NCBI GenBank assembly: GCA_017456555.1
Contig: JAFTJF010000011.1
Span: forward strand, 99,831-163,830
Direction: 5' to 3'
Origin: Clostridia bacterium
GTDB lineage: Bacteria > Bacillota > Clostridia > TANB77 > CAG-508
Length of the DNA: 64,000 nt
The position numbers and the translations under genes were made by a program. Below, in pieces: positions 1-8,044 of this stretch; position 1 is the stretch's first letter; each line of letters starts with the position of its first letter. The notes beneath the pieces are model-generated. The model saw nothing but the letters and a program-made list of their open reading frames with translations, was not told where the DNA came from and ran no database searches.

Positions 1-2
1 GT

Positions 3-464
3 GATGGTGAAAATTTAACTGGTCTTTGGTTTGAAGGTCAAAAACATTTTTTAAATCTTTTTGAAGAACAAGAAGAGGAATTAGAAATTTTTACTAAAAC
101 TAAAAGATGGTTAGATATTTATTTTTCAGGTAAAAAGCCTGAATTTTCAATACCAGTTATTTTCTCTGGTACAGAATTTAGAGTAAAAGTATGGAATATT
201 TTAAAAGAGATTCCTTATGGTGAAGTAATAACATATGGAGATATCGCAAAAAGGTTAGCAGAAGAAAAAGGAATTAAAAAAATGTCTGCTCAAGCAGTTG
301 GAGCAGCAGTTGGGCACAATCCAATTAGCATAATTGTTCCATGCCATAGAGTAATTGGAAACAATAATAATTTAACTGGTTATGCAGGTGGGTTGGATAA
401 AAAGAAAAGATTATTAGAAATTGAGGGAATTGATATTTCTAAAATGACAGTTCCAGAAAAATAA
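3..464 (+). CDS. ogt: methylated-DNA--protein-cysteine methyltransferase (5' truncated by window)
   Basis: Repairs O6-alkylguanine in DNA by transferring the alkyl group to its own cysteine, a suicide reaction. The frame is open from base 3 to TAA at 464, so the N-terminus lies outside the window. The visible part holds the Ogt/Ada C-terminal signature: the helix-turn-helix stretch IPYGEVITYGDIA, then the active-site box PCHRVIG with its nucleophilic Cys, then the LTGYAGG loop. About 153 residues remain of a family that is usually 155-175, so little is missing. A strong terminator follows. Identity is near certain. Confidence 0.95.
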   Translation, partial: DGENLTGLWFEGQKHFLNLFEEQEEELEIFTKTKRWLDIYFSGKKPEFSIPVIFSGTEFRVKVWNILKEIPYGEVITYGDIAKRLAEEKGIKKMSAQAVGAAVGHNPISIIVPCHRVIGNNNNLTGYAGGLDKKKRLLEIEGIDISKMTVPEK

Positions 465-496
465 AAATTACAGAAATAGAAAAATAAGCAATAAAG

Positions 497-529
497 AAAA
501 CATCTATAGTAGTTATATAGATGTTTTTT
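497..529 (+). terminator. rho-independent terminator after ogt
   Basis: A perfect 12-bp stem (497-508 with 516-527) closes a short loop and runs into a T tract at 524-529. The rest of the gap to mutL (530-725) is very AT-rich; a TATAAT at 643-648 may be the mutL -10, but its -35 (TATACA) is poor. Confidence 0.85.
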
Positions 530-725
530 GTATGTATAATATGGAATTTTGATGATTATTAATATATATAATGTATAATAATTTTTATTTTATAATAAGA
601 AAATAAAATTTTAAAAAAGTATACAAAAAATAAATTTAATGATATAATTTCTTAAAAATATGATATTATGGGTAAGTAAACTTTATATAGATTCTTAAAA
701 AGTGCTTAAGAAAAGGAGATTAAAG

Positions 726-3356
726 ATGGGAAATATAGTATTATTGGATGATTTAACTATCAATAAAATTGCGGCAGGAGAGGTTATTGAAAGACCGGCT
801 TCAGTTGTAAAAGAAATGGTAGAAAATTCAATAGATGCTGGGGCAAAAAATATAACTGTTGAAATTAAAAACGGTGGAATTTCTTTAATTAAAATTACAG
901 ATGATGGACATGGAATTGCAGAAGATGATATGGAAATTGCATTTGAACGTCATGCAACAAGTAAAATAAGAAGAGCTGAAGATTTAGAAACGGTTAAATC
1001 AATGGGGTTTAGAGGTGAGGCTTTAGCTAGTATTGCTGCAATTGCAAAAGTAGAAATGATTTCTAAAAAAATAAATACAGAAGTTGCTCACAAAATCGTA
1101 GTAGAAGGTGGAAAAACTTTAGAATTTTGCGAAGCTGCTAGAAATGTTGGAACAACAATAACTGTACAAAATTTATTTTATAATACACCAGTTAGATATA
1201 AATTCTTGAAAAAAGATTATACAGAAGCTGGATATATTGAAGATGTTGTTACAAGAATTGCTCTTGTAAATAAAGACATTGCTTTTAAATTAATTAGTAA
1301 TGGAAAAACAGTAGTTCAAACAAATGGAAATGGTGATTTGAAAACTGTTATATATAGCATTTACGGAAAAGATGTTGCAACAGAAATAATTGAAATTGAC
1401 TATAATTATGAAGATATAAAAGTAACTGGTGTTATAGGAAAACCAGTTATTGCTAGAGGAAATAGAGCAAATCAATTATTCTTCTTAAATGGAAGATATA
1501 TTAAAGATAAAAATTTAACAGCAGCTGCTGATCAAGCTTATAAAGGAATGATTCCTATTGGAAGATATGGTTTTATAGTTCTAAATTTAGATATGGATCC
1601 AAAGCTTGTTGATGTTAATGTTCATCCTGCAAAATTAGAGGTAAGATTCGAAGAAGAGTCAAAAGTATTTAAAGCTGTATATCATGCTATAAAATCAAGC
1701 TTAGCAAAATCAGAATTAGTTGAAAATGTTGAAAAAGAAAATCCTATTTCTAACATAAACAAAACAGAAAATGTAAATATATTTGATACAACAAATAATG
1801 AAGTAAAAAATGATAGTTCTTCAGATTTGAATTCTTTTGATACAGAAACAACTCAAGAAAAATCTCGTGGATTTTCAGGATTGTTTTCAAAAATAATGAA
1901 AGAACCAGATGAAACAGATGAAGAATTAAATAATAACGCTTTAGCAGATATATTTAAATATAGACAAGGATTACAAAAAGATAATGGTTATAGTTTTGCA
2001 GCAAGTGCTACAAATAATTTAGATAAAACAGAAACAAATTCAGTAGAGAGTTTTTCTCCAACTTTTGTTTCAGATTTAAATTCAAAATATGATACGGGAA
2101 CAGTAAAAACAATAAATGATGATGTTATAGATAAAAAAGTCACTTTAGGAGATACATTAATTTCAAGCGATACAAAAGAAATTGATGTAAATGTTGTAAA
2201 TGATTTTATAAAAGATGTAACAACAGAAATGTTATCTACAAAATTTGCTGAAAAACAATCAACACAAATAATTAATACAGCAGATGTAAAAACAGATACA
2301 GAGTTTTTTGACAAAACTCAAATTATAGATTTAGAACAAGAAAAATTAAAACAAGAAACTGTTATTGCACCAGAAGAAGGTTTAAATTTAAATGTAACTC
2401 AAAATACAGTAATATTGAATAACAATTCAGAAGAAATTCCTGAAAGTGAAGATAATAAACAAGAAAATGTCGGATTTGCATCAATCGCAGAAAAGCTAGT
2501 TGAAGCAAAATTAAATTTAGATAATACTCAAATGATTGATACTAATAAAGTAAGAGAAGCTTTAAAAGAAGCAAATAATATAGCGCCAGTTGTTGAATAT
2601 GAAGATAATCCGGAATTTGATGAAATGTATAAAAAGACATTTGGAGTTGATCCATTTAATGTAAGAAAAGAAAAAGAATTAGAAAATTTACAAAAAGAAA
2701 AAATGAATGCAAGTAATGATTTTTCTTATGTTACAGAAAATGTAAGCGTTTTTGAAGATAAAGCAGAAGAATGTCCAGAAATACCATATAAATTTTTAGG
2801 AATTGCTTTTTCTACATATATAATAGTAGAAATTAAAAATGAAATGTACATTATAGATCAACATGCCGCACATGAAAGAATAATGTATGAAAAAGTAAAA
2901 GCAAATTATTATGATGAAGGCGAAAGAGATGAACAATTTTTACTTTTGCCAGATGTTATTTCATTAACACATAAAGAAATGATAATTGCTAAAGAAAATG
3001 TAGATATGTTTAATAGAGCAGGATTTTCATTTGAAGAATTTGGTGAAAATACAATAAAATTAATGTCTGTACCTAGTATGTGTGAAGATATGAATACAAA
3101 ACAATTATTTTTAGATATATTAGATGAAATAGACACAGTTGCAGTTACTGCAAGACAAGAAAAAGAAGATAAATTTATTGCAACTATTGCATGTAAAGCT
3201 GCTGTAAAAGCAAAAATGAAATTAGATGAGCAAGAAGTTGCAGTTTTAATGGCAAGATTATTAGAACTTCCAAATCCATTTACATGTCCACATGGTAGAC
3301 CAACTGCAATAAAAATGACCAAAACAGATTTAGAGAAAAAATTTAGTAGGAGATAA
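726..3356 (+). CDS. mutL: DNA mismatch repair endonuclease MutL
   Basis: Couples MutS mismatch recognition to strand incision. The GHKL ATPase domain is clear: E33-N35 in the ENSIDA motif, DDGHG at 59-63 and GFRGEAL at 94-100. The C-terminal domain carries the endonuclease signature DQHA(X)2E(X)4E at 711-722 and a CPHGRP motif near 854, so this is an incising MutL of the type found without MutH. The ATG at 726 is chosen over an upstream GTG at 702 because the AAGGAG site (713-719) lies between them. At 876 residues it is longer than usual (about 620-680), the excess being an acidic, Asn/Thr-rich linker at about 335-690. No mutS is in the window. miaA follows directly, the usual clostridial order. 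Confidence 0.97.
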   Translation: MGNIVLLDDLTINKIAAGEVIERPASVVKEMVENSIDAGAKNITVEIKNGGISLIKITDDGHGIAEDDMEIAFERHATSKIRRAEDLETVKSMGFRGEALASIAAIAKVEMISKKINTEVAHKIVVEGGKTLEFCEAARNVGTTITVQNLFYNTPVRYKFLKKDYTEAGYIEDVVTRIALVNKDIAFKLISNGKTVVQTNGNGDLKTVIYSIYGKDVATEIIEIDYNYEDIKVTGVIGKPVIARGNRANQLFFLNGRYIKDKNLTAAADQAYKGMIPIGRYGFIVLNLDMDPKLVDVNVHPAKLEVRFEEESKVFKAVYHAIKSSLAKSELVENVEKENPISNINKTENVNIFDTTNNEVKNDSSSDLNSFDTETTQEKSRGFSGLFSKIMKEPDETDEELNNNALADIFKYRQGLQKDNGYSFAASATNNLDKTETNSVESFSPTFVSDLNSKYDTGTVKTINDDVIDKKVTLGDTLISSDTKEIDVNVVNDFIKDVTTEMLSTKFAEKQSTQIINTADVKTDTEFFDKTQIIDLEQEKLKQETVIAPEEGLNLNVTQNTVILNNNSEEIPESEDNKQENVGFASIAEKLVEAKLNLDNTQMIDTNKVREALKEANNIAPVVEYEDNPEFDEMYKKTFGVDPFNVRKEKELENLQKEKMNASNDFSYVTENVSVFEDKAEECPEIPYKFLGIAFSTYIIVEIKNEMYIIDQHAAHERIMYEKVKANYYDEGERDEQFLLLPDVISLTHKEMIIAKENVDMFNRAGFSFEEFGENTIKLMSVPSMCEDMNTKQLFLDILDEIDTVAVTARQEKEDKFIATIACKAAVKAKMKLDEQEVAVLMARLLELPNPFTCPHGRPTAIKMTKTDLEKKFSRR

Positions 3357-3360
3357 ATGA

Positions 3361-4278
3361 ATGAAACCTAAAGTTGTAGTTATAGTAGGACCTACTGCGT
3401 CAGGTAAAACTGCGATATCTATAGAACTTGCAAAAAAAATAAATGGAGAAATTATTTCTTCGGATTCTATGCAAATTTATAAAGATATGGATATAGGAAC
3501 TGCTAAAGTTACAAAAGAAGAGGCTGAAGGAATTAAACATTATTTAATAGATTGTGTATCTCCAGATGAGAGATACACGGTCTCAGATTTTAAACGAGAT
3601 GCAGAAAATGCAATAAAAGAAATTTTAGAAAAAGGTAAAACTCCAATTGTTGTTGGAGGTACTGGATTATATGTAAATTCATTAATATACGGAATTGAAT
3701 ATCAAGATATGAAATTTGATGAACAATATAGAAATGAACTTATGGAAAAAGCTGAAAGTGAACAAGGATTAGACAAGCTTTGGAATGAAGCTAATAGAAT
3801 TGATCCAGAAGCTATGACTAAAATTAGTAGAAATGATAAAAAAAGAATAGTAAGAGTTTTAGAGATTTATAAGGCTACTGGGAAAAATAAAACAGAGCAA
3901 GAAATTATATCAAGACAGAATGGTGTTAAATATGATTATAAAGTTTTTGGAATAACAATGGATAGAGAAAAACTTTATGACAAGATAAATCGTAGAGTTG
4001 ATATAATGATAAAAAATGGATTAGAACAAGAAGTTAGAAATTTATTAGAAAAATATAATGAATTTCCAACTGCTATGCAAGGTTTAGGGTATAAAGAAGT
4101 AGTAGAATATTTTGATGGAATTTTAACTAGAGAAGAAATGATTGAAAAAATAAAACAAGAATCAAGAAGATATGCAAAACGTCAACTTACTTGGTTTAGA
4201 AAAAATAAAGAGACTATATGGTTAGACAGTCAAAATGATATGAGAGATAATATTAATATTATTTTAGAGGAGTTATAG
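3361..4278 (+). CDS. miaA: tRNA dimethylallyltransferase
   Basis: Transfers the dimethylallyl group to N6 of A37 in tRNAs that read UNN codons. The P-loop GPTASGKT is at residues 10-17, followed by the family motifs DSMQIYKDMDIGTAK, HYLIDCVSPDE and VVGGTGLYVNSL. The 305-residue length is normal. The start lies 4 nt after the mutL stop and its AGGAG site is inside the end of mutL, so the pair is cotranscribed and probably coupled. The stop codon overlaps the GTG start of the next gene by one base. Confidence 0.97.
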   Translation: MKPKVVVIVGPTASGKTAISIELAKKINGEIISSDSMQIYKDMDIGTAKVTKEEAEGIKHYLIDCVSPDERYTVSDFKRDAENAIKEILEKGKTPIVVGGTGLYVNSLIYGIEYQDMKFDEQYRNELMEKAESEQGLDKLWNEANRIDPEAMTKISRNDKKRIVRVLEIYKATGKNKTEQEIISRQNGVKYDYKVFGITMDREKLYDKINRRVDIMIKNGLEQEVRNLLEKYNEFPTAMQGLGYKEVVEYFDGILTREEMIEKIKQESRRYAKRQLTWFRKNKETIWLDSQNDMRDNINIILEEL

Positions 4279-5516
4279 TGAAAGAAACAGAGGAAAAAAA
4301 TGGTATAAATAAAATATTAATAACAGCCATTTTTATGATACTTATCATATTTTTAGTAACAAACAGTACAAAAATATTAAATAATTCTACAGAAGTTTTT
4401 GTTGTTACGAACGGGTCTCTTTATTCAGAAGAGCCAGCTGAAGGGTATTTGTTAAGAGAAGAAACTGTACTTCAAGGTGAGAGTTACAAAAATGGTATGG
4501 TAAAAGTTCTTTCTGATGGAGAAAGAGCTGCAAAATCACAAGTTGTTTTCAGATATTATTCAAATAGTGAAGAAACAATTATGAACCAAATTGATAAATT
4601 GGATGAAGAAATAAATGAAATTATAGCAAATAGTGGAATAAATTTGGTGCCAAGTAGTGATATTGCCAGTTTAGATTTACAAATTGAAGATACTTTAGAT
4701 TCAATGCATAATATTAATTATTTACAACAAATTCAGGAGAATAAAAATAAAATTGAAGCATATATATCTAAGAAGGCACAAATAACAGGCAATCTTAGTC
4801 CGGAAAATTCGTATATAAAAACTTTAACAGCACAAAGAGATGTATTAGAAAAACAATTAGAAGAAGGATCAGAAATTATATATGCGCCAACTCCGGGACT
4901 TGCGTCATATAGAATAGATGGCTTAGAAGATGTATTGAAAGTAGATAATTTTGATTATTTGACAACAGAACTTTTGAATAGTTTTGGATTAAAAGTTGGT
5001 GCAAGTACACCATTAAACAACGAAAAAGGAAAAATTGTAAATAATTTTGAATGTTTTATTGCAACATCAATTAATACTGAAAAAGCAATGAATGCAAAAG
5101 TAGGAGATATAGTAACAATAAGATTATCAACATCAGATGAAATTGATGCAGAAATTGTTTATATTAAGGAAGAAGAAAATAACAGAATTTTAGTTTTTAA
5201 AATAGAAGAAAAAATAGCAGATTTATTAGAATATAGAAAAATTTCTTTTGATATTATATGGTGGAAATATACAGGATTAAAAATTAGTAATTCATGTATA
5301 TTAGAAGAAACAAAAAATGATAATGAAATATCATATGTCGAAAAAAATAAAGCTGGATATAAAGAAAAAATATTAGTAAAAGTATTAAGACAAAATGATT
5401 CATATTCTATTGTAATAAATTATGAAGACGATGAATTAAGAGAACTAGGATATACAGAAGAAGAAATTTCAGATATAGGTAATATAAAATTATATGATGA
5501 AATAATATCATATTAG
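4278..5516 (+). CDS. HlyD-like membrane-anchored protein
   Basis: One transmembrane segment near the N-terminus (about 12-33, ILITAIFMILIIFL) is followed by a large extracytoplasmic part. That part has a coiled-coil region (about 95-205) between beta-rich segments such as IVYAPTPG-like and KVGDIVTIRLS, the layout of membrane fusion (HlyD/biotin-lipoyl) adaptors. The GTG start overlaps the miaA stop by one base and GAGGAG precedes it. Proteins of this kind often sit just upstream of sepF in clostridia. No transporter partner is adjacent, so a role in cell-envelope or division processes is as likely as export; its function is not known to me. Confidence 0.7.
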   Translation: MKETEEKNGINKILITAIFMILIIFLVTNSTKILNNSTEVFVVTNGSLYSEEPAEGYLLREETVLQGESYKNGMVKVLSDGERAAKSQVVFRYYSNSEETIMNQIDKLDEEINEIIANSGINLVPSSDIASLDLQIEDTLDSMHNINYLQQIQENKNKIEAYISKKAQITGNLSPENSYIKTLTAQRDVLEKQLEEGSEIIYAPTPGLASYRIDGLEDVLKVDNFDYLTTELLNSFGLKVGASTPLNNEKGKIVNNFECFIATSINTEKAMNAKVGDIVTIRLSTSDEIDAEIVYIKEEENNRILVFKIEEKIADLLEYRKISFDIIWWKYTGLKISNSCILEETKNDNEISYVEKNKAGYKEKILVKVLRQNDSYSIVINYEDDELRELGYTEEEISDIGNIKLYDEIISY

Positions 5517-5620
5517 ACATTAAAAAGTTACAAAAAAATTACAAAGAGTAACAAAAAATTAACAAAAAATTACAGCAAAATTACTTTTGTATAACATTTG
5601 TGTATTTTGCTCAAAAACGC

Positions 5621-5649
5621 TTGACAATATTTGGAAATAGTTAGATACT
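5621..5649 (+). promoter_or_regulatory. promoter of sepF-divIVA
   Basis: TTGACA at 5621-5626 and GATACT at 5644-5649 are separated by 17 bp. Just upstream, 5519-5585 is a run of loosely repeated TTACAAAAAA-type units that may act as an A-tract upstream element. Confidence 0.6.
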
Positions 5650-5703
5650 ATATACATATTAAGCTACGAATGAAAAGAAAATTTTAGGAGGTCTGTAGAA
5701 AAA

Positions 5704-6183
5704 ATGGCAGGAACATCATCAATAAAGAAAATAGTTGATTTTATATGGGGAGAACAAGAAGATTCTCAAGAAGAATACGAAGAGAATGTATATAGTTCAG
5801 ATTATGTAGATGAATATGAAAATGAAGAAGAGACAGAAGGTGAATCATTAAGTATTTTCAAAAGAAAAAACAAAGTGGTTCAAATAGCTCAACCTCAACA
5901 AATAAGAATGAAAATAGCAAAACCAACTAATTTCGATCAAGCTGACGAAATAGTTATGCAATTAAAAGAAAAGAATGCTGTTGTAATAAATCTAGAATAC
6001 GTTAGCAAAGATGTTGCTAGAAGAATTGTAGATGTTGTTTGTGGTGCCGTAAAAGCTTTAGACGGAAATATGGAAAAAGTATCTAATTCTATATTTGTTG
6101 TTGCTCCATATAATTATGATATAGTTAACGAAATTACTAAAGAGAAAATCGAAAGCAAATTTTCTGCTTCATGGATAAAATAA
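5704..6183 (+). CDS. sepF: cell division protein SepF
   Basis: Binds the FtsZ C-terminus and bundles or anchors FtsZ filaments at the division septum. The N-terminus has an amphipathic, membrane-binding look (SSIKKIVDFIWG), followed by a short acidic linker and the conserved SepF fold from about residue 65 (IRMKIAKPTNFDQADEIV, then VVINLEYVSKDVARRIVDVV and the GAVKALDGN segment). The 159-residue length is typical. TTTAGGAGGT precedes the ATG. The yggS gene that usually stands upstream of sepF is missing here; divIVA follows 22 bp later, as usual. Confidence 0.95.
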   Translation: MAGTSSIKKIVDFIWGEQEDSQEEYEENVYSSDYVDEYENEEETEGESLSIFKRKNKVVQIAQPQQIRMKIAKPTNFDQADEIVMQLKEKNAVVINLEYVSKDVARRIVDVVCGAVKALDGNMEKVSNSIFVVAPYNYDIVNEITKEKIESKFSASWIK

Positions 6184-6205
6184 CAAATAAATAGGAGGAA
6201 GAAAT

Positions 6206-6655
6206 ATGCTTACACCTTTAGATATTGAAAATAAAAAATTTCCTACAAAATTCAAAGGATATGATGATGCTGAAGTAGATGCATTTTTAGATCAACTTAC
6301 AATAGATTATGAAAGATTATATAAAGAAAATGCTGAGTTAAGAGCTCAAGTTGAAGAAAATAAAAGAGATTTAGAACATTACAGAAGTGTTGAAAAAACT
6401 TTACAAAATACTTTAGTTATGGCTCAAACAACAGCAGAAGATATAAAATTAAACGCTCAATCTAGAGCAGAACAAATCATTAGAGATGCTCAAAGTGAAG
6501 CAAGAAAAGCAACTGAGGAAATAACAAAAGAAGAATTTGAAATTAGAAGAAGAACAGAAGAACTAAAAAGACAATTTAGTGTATATAAAGCAAAAATGGA
6601 AGCTTTACTAATTTCACAATTAGAATTATTACAAGATAAAGAATCAGAAGAATAA
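6206..6655 (+). CDS. divIVA: septum/pole scaffold protein DivIVA
   Basis: Recognises curved membrane at poles and septa and recruits division and segregation proteins. The N-terminal lipid-binding motif (LTPLDIENKKFPTKFKGYD) and DAEVDAFLDQL are intact, followed by a long coiled coil (about 35-149). The length of 149 residues is near the short end of the family. AGGAGG is 8 nt upstream. It is cotranscribed with sepF and ends at a terminator. Confidence 0.95.
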   Translation: MLTPLDIENKKFPTKFKGYDDAEVDAFLDQLTIDYERLYKENAELRAQVEENKRDLEHYRSVEKTLQNTLVMAQTTAEDIKLNAQSRAEQIIRDAQSEARKATEEITKEEFEIRRRTEELKRQFSVYKAKMEALLISQLELLQDKESEE

Positions 6656-6664
6656 TATATATAG

Positions 6665-6692
6665 AAAAAGCCTTTGCAAAAAGGCTTTTTTT
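6665..6692 (+). terminator. terminator after divIVA
   Basis: AAAAAGCCTT (6665-6674) pairs with AAGGCTTTTT (6681-6690) around a 6-nt loop and ends in T7. Confidence 0.88.
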
Positions 6693-6749
6693 GTTTGTAA
6701 TATTCTATTACAAAAGAATTAAGTATGTATTACATTTGTGTTAATCTTA

Positions 6750-6777
6750 TTGACTTATGAGATTTTTAGAATAAAAT
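6750..6777 (+). promoter_or_regulatory. promoter of rsmD
   Basis: TTGACT at 6750-6755 and TAAAAT at 6772-6777, spacer 16 bp, about 33 bp before the rsmD ATG. Confidence 0.55.
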
Positions 6778-6810
6778 ATTTATATATAGTATAAGTATTA
6801 TAGGAGTCGT

Positions 6811-7374
6811 ATGAGGATTATAAGTGGAACTATGAGAGGTACTAAACTTTTTACTCTAGAAGGAGAAAATACTAGACCCACTTTAGACAGAGTAAAAGAA
6901 GCACTTTTCAGTAAAATTAATTATATTTTGCCAGATTCAATTGTATTGGATTTGTTTGCTGGAAGTGGAGCGTTAGGTTTAGAATCTTTGAGTAGAGGAG
7001 CAAAAAAAATATACTTATGCGATCAATCAAGAGATGCTATAAAAATAATAAATCAAAATATAGAAAAAACTAGAACAAAAGAAAGAACAGAATTACTAAA
7101 TTGTGATTATAAAAAAGCTTTAGAAGAATTTAAAAATAAAAAAATTAAGTTTGATATCGTTTTTTTAGATCCACCTTATAAAACGGATTTTGCAGAAGAT
7201 GCTGCAAAAAAAATTGTTGCTGAGAATTTATTAAATGAAGATGGATTAATAATTTTAGAAACAGATGATAAGGAAAAAGTAATAAAAAAAATAGATACAG
7301 AATTAATTGAGATAAATGATATTAAAAAGTACGGAAGAGTATATCTCTTGTTTTTATATTCTAAAAAAAACTAA
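6811..7374 (+). CDS. rsmD: 16S rRNA (guanine966-N2)-methyltransferase
   Basis: Methylates G966 of 16S rRNA using SAM. The opening MRIISGTMRGTKL and TRPTLDRVKEALFS are family hallmarks. The SAM-binding segment DLFAGSGALGLES is at about 47-59 and the catalytic DPPY motif is at 120-123. The 187-residue length is standard. In many clostridia rsmD is followed by coaD; here it is followed by a coiled-coil gene instead. Confidence 0.95.
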   Translation: MRIISGTMRGTKLFTLEGENTRPTLDRVKEALFSKINYILPDSIVLDLFAGSGALGLESLSRGAKKIYLCDQSRDAIKIINQNIEKTRTKERTELLNCDYKKALEEFKNKKIKFDIVFLDPPYKTDFAEDAAKKIVAENLLNEDGLIILETDDKEKVIKKIDTELIEINDIKKYGRVYLLFLYSKKN

Positions 7375-7445
7375 CAAGAGGGTAAATAAGAGACAAGATT
7401 GTAAACAAAAGATGCGTTTTGTACCTTAGAAAGGAAGATTAAAGA

Positions 7446-7925
7446 ATGGAAATCTTTACATTACTAGAAACATTAGAGGATATTTTAGAAAAAAGTAAAT
7501 CATTACCATTTACTGATAAAAGTATCATAGAAAAAGAGCAGTTTTTAGATATAATAAAAGAAATACGTTTGAAATTACCAGATGAATTAAAACAAGCGAA
7601 ATGGATAAAAGAAGAACGTGAAAGAATAATAAATGAAGCTCAAAAAGATGCTGATGATATAGTAAAAGAAGCGGAAAATAGAATAATATCTATGATTGAT
7701 GAGCACGAAATAACAAGAAAAGCTTATGATAAGAAAACTGAAATTATAGCTGATGCAAATGAGATGTATAGAGAGATTACTCAAGGAACTACTACATATG
7801 TTGATGGAATATTAGCTAATATCGAAAATAACATGTTAGAACTTGGCAAAACTTTAAGTGGAGTTGAGATGTCAATTCAAAATGCTTTAGAAACAATTCA
7901 AAATAACAGAAAAGAACTTAAATAA
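7446..7925 (+). CDS. coiled-coil ATPase-like protein of unknown function
   Basis: A 159-residue protein that is nearly all charged helix, with a coiled coil at about 55-110 rich in Lys, Glu and Ala (EAQKDADDIVKEAENRI). This looks like the b subunit stalk of F-type ATP synthases and like DivIVA tails. It lacks a transmembrane segment, so it is not an AtpF. Similar small proteins sit downstream of rsmD in other clostridia, usually labelled ATPase without evidence. AAAGGAAG lies 9 nt before the ATG. A long inverted repeat follows directly. Confidence 0.6.
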   Translation: MEIFTLLETLEDILEKSKSLPFTDKSIIEKEQFLDIIKEIRLKLPDELKQAKWIKEERERIINEAQKDADDIVKEAENRIISMIDEHEITRKAYDKKTEIIADANEMYREITQGTTTYVDGILANIENNMLELGKTLSGVEMSIQNALETIQNNRKELK

Positions 7926-7981
7926 TAAAAGCCAGAATCAAAATCAATTAAATTTATTATTGATTCTGATTCTGGCTTTTA
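7926..7981 (+). terminator. long inverted repeat between the coiled-coil gene and ftsK
   Basis: The arm 7926-7948 pairs with 7959-7981 with one mismatch over 23 bp, an unusually long stem ending in TTTTA. It probably terminates the rsmD operon before the ftsK promoter. Confidence 0.75.
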
Positions 7982-8044
7982 CAAGCTTGCAAATAAACTT
8001 AAGATATACTATGTAAAGTAGTATCTTTTTAGGAGGATGTAAAT

